NCBI GenBank assembly: GCA_029257465.1
Contig: JARIBG010000163.1
Location: forward strand, 1-37,377
Length of the DNA: 37,377 nucleotides
From: Arthrobacter sp.
Lineage (GTDB): Bacteria > Actinomycetota > Actinomycetes > Actinomycetales > Micrococcaceae
Direction: 5' to 3'
Part shown: positions 17,078 to 25,101 of the stretch, piece by piece
Layout of the letters: the number at the start of each line of letters is the position of its first letter
Position numbering within the stretch: position 1 is the first letter of the stretch
Made by a program: the position numbers and the translations under genes
Notes under the pieces: generated by a model
What the model saw: the letters and a program-made list of their open reading frames with translations, nothing else
Database searches by the model: none
What the model was told of the DNA's origin: nothing

Positions 17078-18046
17078 GTGCGAAAAGTACCTGCAATCCT
17101 GCTGCCGCTGCTGCTGACCCTGACGGCCTGCGGCGGCATGACCACGGATGATGTGATGAGCGGTTCCGGGAACGCGGCGGGCGCCACCGAGATCCTCGAT
17201 TCGGTCAGCGTGAGTGGAGGCTCGGACGAGGAGCCACCGACCGTGGACTTCGACGAACCCCTCGACATCACCGGGATCGCAGCGAAGGCGGTCGTGGAGG
17301 GCGATGGCGACGAGGTGGAGGCCGGTGACACCATCGAGTACCAGCTGATCTCACTCGATGCCGAGAGCGGGGAGGTGCTCGGCGACACGTACAGCCGTGG
17401 CGCACCCCAGATCCTGCCGGTGGACGACACCCTCGCGGAGCAGGACGCCGAGCTGTACGAGGTCCTGGTCGGGTCGAAGGTCGGGGCGCAGGTCGCCTAC
17501 ACCGGGCCGACGGACGCGCCGGCGGAGGGTCAGCCCGCAGCTCCGGAGCAACTGATCGTGTTCCGGATCATCTCCGCGGAAGAACCCCCGCCTCCCGCCC
17601 CCGAACCCGAGATCCTGTCCCCCGAGGGCGTGCAGGAGCTCGACGACGACGGTCAGCTGCCCACCTTCACCTTCGACGACGACGGCGCTCCCGAGATCAC
17701 CATCCCCGACAACGAGCCCTCCGACGATCTCGTCGTCAAGGTGCTCGAGGAGGGCGACGGCGAGGAGGTCACCGAGGCCGACACCATCACGGCGAACTAC
17801 ACCGGATGGCGCTGGGAGGACGGCGAGTCGTTCGACTCGAGCTATGAGCGCGGCGAACCCAGCGAATTCCCGCTGAGCGGGGTCATCGAGGGGTGGACCA
17901 AGGGTCTGAGCGGTCAGAAGGTCGGCTCCCAGGTCCTGCTGGTCATCCCCGGTGCCATGGGCTACGGCGACACCGCGCAGGACGGCCGACCCTCCGGCAC
18001 CCTCGTCTTCTTCGTCGAGATCACCGGCAAGACCTCCGCGGAGTAG
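17078..18046 (+). CDS. FKBP-type prolyl isomerase, predicted lipoprotein
   Basis: The protein begins with a lipoprotein signal peptide: positive N-terminus, hydrophobic core LLPLLLTL, and lipobox LTAC with Cys18. It is expected to be anchored on the outer face of the membrane. Two FKBP-like domains follow. The first (about 60-165) keeps the fold pattern (VEAGDTIEYQLISLDAESGEVL, then EVLVGSKVGAQVAY) but lacks most active-site aromatics. The second (about 210-320) is complete, with ITANYTGWRWEDGESFDSSYERGEPSEFPLS, VIEGWTKGLSGQKVGSQVLLVIPGAMGYG and GTLVFFVEI. Of 322 residues, many are Asp and Glu. GTG 17078 is preceded by GAAAG; starts further upstream would bury the signal peptide. A cytoplasmic single-domain FKBP gene follows after 52 bp. 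Confidence 0.9.
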   Translation: MRKVPAILLPLLLTLTACGGMTTDDVMSGSGNAAGATEILDSVSVSGGSDEEPPTVDFDEPLDITGIAAKAVVEGDGDEVEAGDTIEYQLISLDAESGEVLGDTYSRGAPQILPVDDTLAEQDAELYEVLVGSKVGAQVAYTGPTDAPAEGQPAAPEQLIVFRIISAEEPPPPAPEPEILSPEGVQELDDDGQLPTFTFDDDGAPEITIPDNEPSDDLVVKVLEEGDGEEVTEADTITANYTGWRWEDGESFDSSYERGEPSEFPLSGVIEGWTKGLSGQKVGSQVLLVIPGAMGYGDTAQDGRPSGTLVFFVEITGKTSAE

Positions 18047-18098
18047 TCCCGCCCGCCCCACCGTACCGAAGCTCACCACCGCATCACGAGGAGTCCCC

Positions 18099-18494
18099 AT
18101 GTCATTCGGACAGCGCACATTCGACCGGCAGAAGCCGGAGATCGATTTCCCCGACCACGGCGCACCCACCGAGCTGGTCGTCGAGGACCTCATCGAGGGC
18201 AACGGCGTCGAGGTGAAGCCCGGCAACACCGTCTCCGCACACTATGTGGGCGTCGCCTTCTCTACCGGCGAAGAGTTCGATGCGTCCTGGAACCGCGGTA
18301 CTCCGCTCGACTTCAAGGTCGGAGCCGGTCAGGTGATCCAGGGGTGGGACCAGGGACTGATCGGGATGAAGGTGGGCGGCAGGCGTCGCCTCGAGATCCC
18401 GTCCCAGCTCGCCTACGGTTCCAGCGGAGCCGGATCCGCCATCGGTGCGAACGAGGCGCTGATCTTCGTCGTCGATCTGATGGGTGTCCGCTAG
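18099..18494 (+). CDS. FKBP-type peptidyl-prolyl cis-trans isomerase, small
   Basis: This 131-residue single-domain FKBP has no signal peptide, so it is likely cytoplasmic. It has the full set of active-site segments: VSAHYVGVAFSTGEEFDASW, then PLDFKVGAGQVIQGWDQGL, then GMKVGGRRRLEIPSQLAYG and ALIFVVDLMGV. It catalyses proline isomerisation during folding. ATG 18099 follows GAGGAG by 5 bases; the open frame upstream is a shadow of the preceding gene. Together with the lipoprotein FKBP it forms a pair that may be one transcript, ending at the hairpin 18540-18581. Confidence 0.93.
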   Translation: MSFGQRTFDRQKPEIDFPDHGAPTELVVEDLIEGNGVEVKPGNTVSAHYVGVAFSTGEEFDASWNRGTPLDFKVGAGQVIQGWDQGLIGMKVGGRRRLEIPSQLAYGSSGAGSAIGANEALIFVVDLMGVR

Positions 18495-18539
18495 CGCCAT
18501 CGATCGGATCCTTCGATCTCCAGCTCCACTGCTTCAGCA

Positions 18540-18581
18540 GGAAGGGACGCACGTCGACCGGCGTCGGCCTGCGTCCCTTCC
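18540..18581 (+). terminator. 12-bp stem-loop after FKBP gene
   Basis: GGAAGGGACGCA (18540-18551) and TGCGTCCCTTCC (18570-18581) are perfect 12-bp arms around an 18-base loop that can itself pair. It lies between the FKBP stop and the pafBC promoter. There is no T-run; a factor-independent terminator without a U-tract is plausible for this phylum. Confidence 0.6.
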
Positions 18582-18597
18582 GCCATGTCCGTGAAGG

Positions 18598-18603
18598 TAG
18601 GGT
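18598..18603 (+). promoter_or_regulatory. -10 element (TAGGGT) for leaderless pafBC
   Basis: TAGGGT is followed by 6 bases and then GTG 18610. There is no Shine-Dalgarno site. It lies 17 bp after the FKBP terminator hairpin. Confidence 0.55.
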
Positions 18604-18609
18604 TTCACC

Positions 18610-20598
18610 GTGTCCGCAAAACGTACCGAGCGCCTTCTCACCCTCGTGATCATGCTCCTGTCGAGCCGCCGGGGGTTCACCAAGGAGGACCTGTTCAGCG
18701 AGATTGATCTCTACCGTGAAGCGACCTCGAGCGCCGCGCGGGAGAAGCTCTTCGACCGGGACAAGGCGGCCCTGCGCGAGCAGGGGATCCCCCTCGAGTC
18801 GTTCAGCGAGGACACCATGTTCGACAACGACAACACGGTGCAGCGCTACCGGATCAACGCGGAGGACTACCGGCTGGGAGGAGTGAGCTTCCTCCCGGAG
18901 GAGTACGCGGTCCTCAATCTCGCCGCCGGCGTATGGGATCAGGGCTCACTCGACTCCGCTGCCTCGCGCGCCCTGAGAAAGCTCAGTTCGCGCAGTACCG
19001 ACGGCGACATCGAACTGACGCCACTCATCCAGCCGCGCATCACCACGGATGCGCCGTACTGGGACATTGTGTGGCAGGCGCTGACCTCGCGCATCCCGCT
19101 CCGCTTCCCGTACCGGGCGGCGAGCACGGGCCGCGAGGAGCTCCGCACCGTTCACCCCTGGGGCATGGGGGCCCGCTTCGGCCACTGGTACCTCGTGGGC
19201 TACGACATCACGCGCGAAGCGGAGCGCTTCTTCCGGCTCTCGCGCATGACGGATGAACCCGTCCTGCTGAGCGGGACCTTCGAGGTACCGGCGTCGTTCG
19301 ACATGAACCGGACGCTGTCCTCGCTCTCGCGTACGGAACCGGACCGGACCGCCGTCGTCTCGGTGCGGCCCGGATCCTGCCAGGTCCTGCGGGTGCGCAA
19401 GGACACCGAGGTGACGCAGACCGGGCAGGAGTGGGACCTGCTGCGTGTGCCGTACGCCGCGTCGAGCCCCATGGCGGCAACCATCGCCGGGCTGGGTACC
19501 AATGCCCGCGTCGAGGAGCCATCGGAACTGGCAGCCGAGGTGGCACGTCTGCTGGAGGCCGCCTACGACGCCGCCGTCGTCGCCCCCCGTGACCTGGAGA
19601 TCACCGCCGGTGCACGCCCGGCGCCCCGGCGGAAATCCTCCTCCCAGGACCATCTGCTGCGACTGCTCGATCTGGTGCCCTACCTCCTGGCGCATCCCGG
19701 AGCAGAGGTCGGAGAGACGGCCCGGAGGTTCGAGGTCAGTGAGAGCCAGCTGACCAAGGACCTCGATCTGTTGTTCGTCAGCGGCCCCCGGCACTACCCG
19801 GACGCCCTCATGGACGTCAACATCGAGGAGGGCGGGATCTATCTCAGCAATGCGCGCGATCTCGCCGAACCGGTGAAGCTGAGCATGGACGAGGCCTGCT
19901 CCCTGATCGTGGGACTGCAGGCGCTGCGCGAACTGCCCGGGATGAGGAACAACGAGGCGATCGTGAGTGCCCAGACGAAACTGACCGCTGCGGCCGGGGA
20001 CGCGGCACGCATCGGAACCGCCGTGGCCACCAAACTCACGGAGGACGATCTCGATCCGACGCTCGAGGTCCTGCAGGCCGCCCTGCAGACGGGCGTCCGC
20101 ATAGCGGTGGACTATTTCGTCCCGACGCGGGACGAGATCACGCAGCGGCTGCTGGAGCCGATCAGGATCTTCCTCCACCAGGACACGTGGTATCTGGAGG
20201 CGTGGAGCACCGAGGCGAACGGTCTGCGCAATTTCCGGCTCGACCGCATCCAGAGCGCCCGACTGACGGAGGAGCCGGCCACCGCAGGCAGGGACGAAGC
20301 GGCTCTGGCCAGGAACCGGCGTGCGTCCCGGCCGTACCGCACGGGGGAGACGGATGAGACCGTCACGCTCGTACTGGAGCCGGCGGCGCGCTGGATAGCG
20401 GCGCAGTACAACGCCGAGGCCGTGCAGGAGCTGGGCGAGGACCGTCTCGCTGCCCGGCTGAGGGTCGCCTCGAGTTCCTGGATCCCCGGGCTGGTGGCCG
20501 GTCTCGGCGGCTCGGCCGTCGTGGTGGCGCCCGACACCGTGCGGGACGAGACGCTGCGCTGGCTGGAGGCGGCCCGCGCCCACCAGACGCTGGCCTAG
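18610..20598 (+). CDS. pafBC: Fused PafB-PafC DNA-damage transcription activator
   Basis: PafB and PafC usually are two WYL-domain proteins that form a heterodimer activating LexA/RecA-independent DNA-damage genes; in Arthrobacter they are one polypeptide. Here the 662 residues contain two tandem copies of the same layout. The PafB half (1-330) has an N-terminal winged helix (RLLTLVIMLLSSRRGFTKEDL) and a WYL motif at 193-195. The PafC half (345-662) has a second helix-turn-helix (DLVPYLLAHPGAEVGETARRFEVSESQLTKDLDLLF) and WYL at 527-529. A linker rich in Ala, Pro, Arg and Ser joins them near 335-345. There is no frameshift. The GTG start fits a leaderless transcript. It is separated from pafA by the FKBP genes. 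The stop codon TAG is also the start of the next gene's -10. Confidence 0.94.
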   Translation: MSAKRTERLLTLVIMLLSSRRGFTKEDLFSEIDLYREATSSAAREKLFDRDKAALREQGIPLESFSEDTMFDNDNTVQRYRINAEDYRLGGVSFLPEEYAVLNLAAGVWDQGSLDSAASRALRKLSSRSTDGDIELTPLIQPRITTDAPYWDIVWQALTSRIPLRFPYRAASTGREELRTVHPWGMGARFGHWYLVGYDITREAERFFRLSRMTDEPVLLSGTFEVPASFDMNRTLSSLSRTEPDRTAVVSVRPGSCQVLRVRKDTEVTQTGQEWDLLRVPYAASSPMAATIAGLGTNARVEEPSELAAEVARLLEAAYDAAVVAPRDLEITAGARPAPRRKSSSQDHLLRLLDLVPYLLAHPGAEVGETARRFEVSESQLTKDLDLLFVSGPRHYPDALMDVNIEEGGIYLSNARDLAEPVKLSMDEACSLIVGLQALRELPGMRNNEAIVSAQTKLTAAAGDAARIGTAVATKLTEDDLDPTLEVLQAALQTGVRIAVDYFVPTRDEITQRLLEPIRIFLHQDTWYLEAWSTEANGLRNFRLDRIQSARLTEEPATAGRDEAALARNRRASRPYRTGETDETVTLVLEPAARWIAAQYNAEAVQELGEDRLAARLRVASSSWIPGLVAGLGGSAVVVAPDTVRDETLRWLEAARAHQTLA

Positions 20599-20601
20599 AC
20601 T
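20596..20601 (+). promoter_or_regulatory. -10 element (TAGACT) overlapping the pafBC stop
   Basis: TAGACT begins with the pafBC stop codon and is followed by 7 bases and ATG 20609. It fits a leaderless transcript for the small membrane protein. Confidence 0.55.
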
Positions 20602-20608
20602 GGGATCC

Positions 20609-20959
20609 ATGCTCTGGTGGATGTGGATCGTTCTGTGGGTGGCCCTCGTGCTCATCGGCGCACTCTTCCTCGCCGTGGTCGGGTTCCGCGTCTTCCGGCG
20701 TGGAGTGCGCACCTTCGCCGACCTGGGTGAGGCGATGGACCGTTTGGCCGTGACACCGCCTGCCGTCGACACCGTTCCTGCAGCGAGCCGGGGAGTACCG
20801 GGCATCGTCGTCCCCGCCGTCTTCTCGGTGCCGGACGAGGTCCGTGCGGCCAGGGAGCACGCTGGTGTACGACGCGCCGACGATCGCCGTAGCCGGCGCG
20901 TCGAGCTGCGCGCGCGGCGCCGGCAGCCGCAGCTGCTGCAGGACATGCCCCACCTGTGA
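20609..20959 (+). CDS. Small single-pass membrane protein, unknown
   Basis: This 116-residue protein starts with one strong hydrophobic helix (residues 3-27, WWMWIVLWVALVLIGALFLA onward), followed by a basic patch FRVFRRGVRTF. A polar tail follows with an Arg-rich segment (RRADDRRSRRVELRARRRQ). The positive charges after the helix suggest the C-terminus is cytoplasmic. I do not recognise a named family; small proteins of this type occur upstream of tatA in related genomes. The start is supported by the leaderless -10. It lies between pafBC and tatA and could be a separate unit, since both it and tatA have their own -10 elements. Confidence 0.72.
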   Translation: MLWWMWIVLWVALVLIGALFLAVVGFRVFRRGVRTFADLGEAMDRLAVTPPAVDTVPAASRGVPGIVVPAVFSVPDEVRAAREHAGVRRADDRRSRRVELRARRRQPQLLQDMPHL

Positions 20960-20961
20960 CC

Positions 20962-20967
20962 TAGACT
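20962..20967 (+). promoter_or_regulatory. -10 element (TAGACT) for tatA
   Basis: TAGACT lies 26 bases before ATG 20994. The first in-frame ATG (20970) is only 2 bases from this hexamer, too close to be within the transcript. The real start is therefore 20994, with a leader of about 20 bases carrying AGAGGAA. Confidence 0.5.
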
Positions 20968-20993
20968 GAATGGACCAACGAGAGGAACTGGAC

Positions 20994-21320
20994 ATGAGGC
21001 TCCAAGGCTGGCACATCGTGATCATGATCGTCATCGTGATCGTCCTGTTCGGTGCCCCCAGATTGCCCGGCCTGGCCCGCAGCGTGGGTCAGTCCCTGCG
21101 GATCTTCAAGTCCGAGGTGAAGCAGATGAAAGACGAGAACAACACGGACGAACCCGGAACGGGTCCGGTCGAGGGCCGCGTGGTCAATAATTCCGCACCG
21201 GAGTCCTACATCCCCACCCATCAGGATCTGGGGCACGGGTCCAGTCAGCGTGCACCGCATCGGGCGGGGGACGACGCGGGCCCACCGCAGCAGGGCGGCT
21301 CGTCACACACGAACCGCTAG
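20994..21320 (+). CDS. tatA: Sec-independent translocase subunit TatA
   Basis: TatA oligomerises to form the passage for folded proteins with twin-arginine signals. The 108-residue protein has a short N-terminal membrane helix (WHIVIMIVIVIVLFGAPRLP), the FGxxxLP hinge, then the amphipathic helix LARSVGQSLRIFKSEVKQMK and a disordered polar tail. I chose ATG 20994: AGAGGAA lies 6 bases upstream, and the longer form would add eight polar residues before the membrane helix and would overlap the promoter. tatC follows after 15 bp, forming a tatAC operon. No tatB is present in the window. Confidence 0.93.
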   Translation: MRLQGWHIVIMIVIVIVLFGAPRLPGLARSVGQSLRIFKSEVKQMKDENNTDEPGTGPVEGRVVNNSAPESYIPTHQDLGHGSSQRAPHRAGDDAGPPQQGGSSHTNR

Positions 21321-21335
21321 GCCGGGAGTTCGTCC

Positions 21336-22175
21336 GTGTCACCAGCGAAAGCCCGGCCTGGGAGCAGGAAGGCCAACCCCGAGGGTCGGATGGCCCTGAA
21401 AGCACACCTCCGCGAGGCGCGGAACCGCCTGTTCGTCGCCGCTATCGCGGTGATCCTCGGGACAGTCGGGGGGTTCTTCCTCTACAACCCGGTGCAGCAG
21501 GCCCTGCAGGCACCGATCAGGGCGATCAACGCCCAGGATGGCCGGACGGCGTCGCTGAACTTCGGGACCGCGGCCGCTCCGTTCGATCTGCTCATCCAGG
21601 TGTCGGTGTTCCTCGGCGTCATCATCTCCTCGCCCATCTGGCTGTATCAGATCTGGGCCTTCATCACACCCGGGCTCAAGACCAAGGAGCGCCGCACGGC
21701 GCTGGCGTTCATCGCCGTCGCCGTGCCCCTGTTCCTCGCCGGAATCGGTCTGGCATGGCTGATCCTGCCCAATGCAGTGCGAGTGCTCACGGAGTTCACC
21801 CCGGAGAACTTCTCGAATCTCATCGACGTCTCGGTGTACTTCACCTTCGTGCTCAGGCTGCTACTGGCCTTCGGCATCGCGTTCCTGCTCCCGGTGGTCC
21901 TCGTCGGGCTGAATCTGGTGGGGCTGATCTCGGGGAAGCAGATCCTCAAGGCCTGGCGCGTCACCGTGTTCCTCGTCTGCCTGTTCGCCGCGATGGCCGC
22001 ACCGGGCGGCGATGCACTGAGCATGTTCTACCTCGCCGTACCCCTGCTGCTCCTGTTCTTCGTCGCCATCGGACTGTGCCTGCTCAATGACAGGCGCCGT
22101 GCCCGCCGTACGGCGAGTCGCGACGCGGCCGTCGAGGCCGGTGCCGATACCGCCTCCGTCCTGGGTGACGCCTAG
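21336..22175 (+). CDS. tatC: Sec-independent translocase subunit TatC
   Basis: TatC is the six-helix receptor for twin-arginine signal peptides. The 279-residue protein has the conserved N-terminal cytoplasmic segment LKAHLREARNRLFVA with the signal-binding Glu. PIWLYQIWAFITPGL lies in the first cytoplasmic loop, and FGIAFLLPVVLVGLNLVGL near helix 4. PGGDALSMFYLAVPLLLLFFV covers the last helices. The GTG start at 21336 has GGGAG about 9 bases upstream and lies 15 bp after tatA, so co-translation is likely. The C-terminal 40 residues are polar. Confidence 0.95.
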   Translation: MSPAKARPGSRKANPEGRMALKAHLREARNRLFVAAIAVILGTVGGFFLYNPVQQALQAPIRAINAQDGRTASLNFGTAAAPFDLLIQVSVFLGVIISSPIWLYQIWAFITPGLKTKERRTALAFIAVAVPLFLAGIGLAWLILPNAVRVLTEFTPENFSNLIDVSVYFTFVLRLLLAFGIAFLLPVVLVGLNLVGLISGKQILKAWRVTVFLVCLFAAMAAPGGDALSMFYLAVPLLLLFFVAIGLCLLNDRRRARRTASRDAAVEAGADTASVLGDA

Positions 22176-22198
22176 GTCCGCAGGCCGGTAGGTCAGCA

Positions 22199-22220
22199 CC
22201 GGGACCGGCCCATGTCCCGG
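22199..22220 (+). terminator. Stem-loop after tatC
   Basis: CCGGGAC (22199-22205) and GTCCCGG (22214-22220) pair as a 7-bp stem with an 8-base loop. It sits 23 bp after the tatC stop and 7 bp before the helY -10. No T-run is present. Confidence 0.4.
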
Positions 22221-22227
22221 AACGCCT

Positions 22228-22233
22228 TAGGGT
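22228..22233 (+). promoter_or_regulatory. -10 element (TAGGGT) for leaderless helicase gene
   Basis: TAGGGT is followed by GGAACC (6 bases) and then ATG 22240, matching the pafBC arrangement. Confidence 0.55.
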
Positions 22234-22239
22234 GGAACC

Positions 22240-25062
22240 ATGAGTTCCCCCGCGGAAAGATACGAAGCAGCCAGGGTCCGCACGGAGCACTCCCGGACGC
22301 AGCTCTCGCGCTTCGAACAGACCCTCGACTTCGATCTCGACCCCTTCCAGCAGGATGCATGTACGGCCCTCGAGGAGGGGCGTGGTGTGCTCGTGGCCGC
22401 TCCCACCGGGGCCGGTAAGACGGTGGTGGGGGAATTCGCGGTGTTCATGGCTCTGCAACAGGGTCTCAAGGCCTTCTACACCACGCCGATCAAGGCACTG
22501 AGCAACCAGAAGTACACCGAACTCGCCGCCGTTCACGGCACCGGGCGGGTAGGGCTGCTGACCGGTGACACCAGCATCAACGCGGATGCCGACGTCATCG
22601 TGATGACCACCGAGGTCCTGCGTAACATGCTGTACGCGAACTCCGACGCGCTGAACTATCTGGGGTACGTGGTGATGGACGAGGTCCACTACCTCGCCGA
22701 TCGTTTCCGCGGCGCCGTCTGGGAGGAAGTGATCATCCACCTCCCCACCGAGGTGAAGGTGGTCTCGCTCAGCGCCACCGTCTCCAACGCCGAGGAATTC
22801 GGGGCCTGGCTGGACACCGTCCGCGGCGACACGGACGTGGTGGTGTCCGAGCACAGACCTGTTCCGCTGTGGCAGCACGTCATGGTCGGCCAGAATTTGA
22901 TCGACCTGTTCGCGGGCGACATTCCCTTCGACGAAGCCGCTCCGGCCGGGGCAGTCACCGGGGCCCGCGACCAGTACGAGGTGAACCCGGAACTGCTGGA
23001 TCTGGCGAGCAACGAGACCCGGATGAATCAGCGTGCCACGTGGGGCGGCAGCGGCCGACGCGGCAAGTCACGCAACGGCCGTGGTGGGGCGCAGCCCACG
23101 ACGATGGTGCGCCGCGCGACGAGACCGCAGGTGATCAGCACCCTCGAACGCGCCGATCTGCTGCCGGCCATCACGTTCATCTTCTCCCGGGCCGGGTGCG
23201 AGGCCGCTGTCACGCAGTGCCTGCACGCCGGGCTGTGGCTCACCACGGAGGACGAACGCGACGAGATCAGCGAGACCGTCGACGCGGCGACCACCGACAT
23301 CCCGCGTGACGACCTCGAGATCCTCGGGTTCTGGACGTGGCGTGAAGGACTGATCCGCGGGTTCACGGCTCACCACGCGGGGATGCTCCCGACCTTCAAG
23401 GAGATCGTGGAGCGGCTCTTCGCCGCCGGGCTGGTGAAGGCGGTCTTTGCCACCGAGACGCTCGCGCTCGGCGTCAACATGCCCGCCCGCACGGTCGTCC
23501 TCGAGAAGCTCGACAAGTTCAACGGCGAAGCGCACGTCGACGTGACAGCGGGGGAGTACACGCAGCTCACGGGACGGGCCGGGCGCAGGGGGATCGACGT
23601 CGAGGGCCACGCCGTCGTCCTCTGGCAGCCGGGCACCGATCCCGGCGCTGTGGCGGGTCTCGCCTCCCGGCGCACCTACCCACTGAATTCCAGTTTCCGC
23701 CCCACCTACAACATGAGTATCAACCTCGTCGCGCAGTTCGGCCAGGTGCGCTCCCGCGAGATCCTCGAGACCTCCTTCGCCCAGTTCCAGGCCGACCGCT
23801 CCGTGGTCGGCCTCGCGAAGCAGGTCCGCAGCCGCGAGGAGTCCCTCAAGGGGTACGAGAAGTCGATGACCTGCCACCTGGGAGACTTCGGGGAGTACTC
23901 GAATCTTCGCCGCGAACTGTCCGATCTGGAGAGCAGAGCATCCCGGGACAGATCGCGCACCTTGCGCTCCGCGGCGGAGTCGTCGCTGGAATCCCTGCGG
24001 CCCGGGGACGTCATCGACGTACCGGGTGGGCGCAGTCAGGGATACGCCGTCGTCCTCGACAGCGATTCCGCGCGGGAACCACGCCCCACGGTCCTGACCC
24101 TCGAGACCCAGATCCGCCGTGTGGGTGCCCAGGATCTCGACGGGCCGGTCGAGGTGCTCTCCCGCATTCGGATCCCCAAGAACTTCAGCGCCCGCAGCCC
24201 GAAGGACCGTCGTGACCTGACGTCGTCCCTGCGCAACGCCCTCCATGACAGGCGTCCGCCCCGACCAGGCGCTGACCGCATCGCGGCCGGCTACTCGGCG
24301 TCGGCGGCCGCGGAGGAGCGGGCCATCACCGAGCTGCGCCGCCGTGTCCGGGCCCACCCCTGTCATGGCTGCAGCGACCGGGAGCAGCACGCGCGCTGGG
24401 CCGAACGCTGGTGGAAGCTGCGCCGCGAGACCGACAGACTCGCCGGGCAGATCAGGGGCCGCACCAACACCATCGCCAAGACCTTCGACCGTGTGTCGGA
24501 GGTGCTCGGACACTACGGGTACCTCGAGACCGGCGACGACGGCGAAGTCGTCAGTGCGGCAGGTCAGAAGCTCCGTCGCATCTATGGGGAGAAGGACCTC
24601 CTGATCGCCCTCAGCATCGAGGACGGTGCCTTCGGCGAACTGGATGCCGCGGAGCTGGCGGCGGTCACCACGGTGCTGGTCTACCAGGCCAAGCGGGAGG
24701 AACGCGGTATGCGCCCGGTGATGCCGAGCATCGCTCTGGAGGGGGCGGTGGAGACGATCATCCGCCAATGGTCGAGGCTCAACGACGTCGAGGAGCAGCA
24801 CAGGCTGCCCGTGACCGGTGAACCCGAGCTCTCGCTCGTCTGGCCGATGTTCAAGTGGGCGCAGGGCCGCTCGCTGCAGGCCGCCCTGAACGGTACCGAC
24901 CTGGCCGCTGGTGATTTCGTGCGCTGGTCGAAGCAGGTGATCGATCTCCTCGACCAACTCGCCAAGGTGCCCGATCTGCCCGGCAATCTGCAGCAGACCT
25001 GCGTACGCGCCATCCGGCTGGTCCGGCGCGGTGTGGTGGCATACTCGAACGTCACCGCGTGA
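22240..25062 (+). CDS. helY: HelY-type DExH helicase (Ski2/Mtr4-like)
   Basis: This 940-residue superfamily 2 helicase resembles mycobacterial HelY and eukaryotic Ski2/Mtr4 RNA helicases. Motif I is APTGAGKT at 54-61, motif II DEVH at 147-150, motif III SLSATVSN near 176, and motif VI QLTGRAGRRG at about 441-450. A long insertion at about 245-300 contains a basic Gly/Arg/Ser-rich stretch. The C-terminal 230 residues include a cysteine-containing segment (HPCHGCSDREQHARW) and the DSHCT-type domain ending RAIRLVRRGVVAYSN. It is expected to unwind RNA or RNA/DNA; its cellular substrate in actinobacteria is not settled. The leaderless -10 supports the start. Confidence 0.92.
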   Translation: MSSPAERYEAARVRTEHSRTQLSRFEQTLDFDLDPFQQDACTALEEGRGVLVAAPTGAGKTVVGEFAVFMALQQGLKAFYTTPIKALSNQKYTELAAVHGTGRVGLLTGDTSINADADVIVMTTEVLRNMLYANSDALNYLGYVVMDEVHYLADRFRGAVWEEVIIHLPTEVKVVSLSATVSNAEEFGAWLDTVRGDTDVVVSEHRPVPLWQHVMVGQNLIDLFAGDIPFDEAAPAGAVTGARDQYEVNPELLDLASNETRMNQRATWGGSGRRGKSRNGRGGAQPTTMVRRATRPQVISTLERADLLPAITFIFSRAGCEAAVTQCLHAGLWLTTEDERDEISETVDAATTDIPRDDLEILGFWTWREGLIRGFTAHHAGMLPTFKEIVERLFAAGLVKAVFATETLALGVNMPARTVVLEKLDKFNGEAHVDVTAGEYTQLTGRAGRRGIDVEGHAVVLWQPGTDPGAVAGLASRRTYPLNSSFRPTYNMSINLVAQFGQVRSREILETSFAQFQADRSVVGLAKQVRSREESLKGYEKSMTCHLGDFGEYSNLRRELSDLESRASRDRSRTLRSAAESSLESLRPGDVIDVPGGRSQGYAVVLDSDSAREPRPTVLTLETQIRRVGAQDLDGPVEVLSRIRIPKNFSARSPKDRRDLTSSLRNALHDRRPPRPGADRIAAGYSASAAAEERAITELRRRVRAHPCHGCSDREQHARWAERWWKLRRETDRLAGQIRGRTNTIAKTFDRVSEVLGHYGYLETGDDGEVVSAAGQKLRRIYGEKDLLIALSIEDGAFGELDAAELAAVTTVLVYQAKREERGMRPVMPSIALEGAVETIIRQWSRLNDVEEQHRLPVTGEPELSLVWPMFKWAQGRSLQAALNGTDLAAGDFVRWSKQVIDLLDQLAKVPDLPGNLQQTCVRAIRLVRRGVVAYSNVTA

Positions 25063-25101
25063 ATCCCCTCCGAAGCCCCACAGGAAGTGTGTCACCCCTC
25101 C

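Noticed and set aside
18946-20946. Minus-strand open frame of 666 codons opposite pafBC
   Set aside because: No recognisable protein motif; pafBC on the plus strand has clear domains and a promoter.
20970-20993. Earlier tatA start at ATG 20970
   Set aside because: It lies 2 bases from the -10 hexamer and would add polar residues before the membrane helix; ATG 20994 has a proper ribosome-binding site.
22205-22240. A PafBC-type motif upstream of the helicase
   Set aside because: The nearest match (ATGTCCCGG) has the wrong spacing (7 rather than 8) and only five matching positions.
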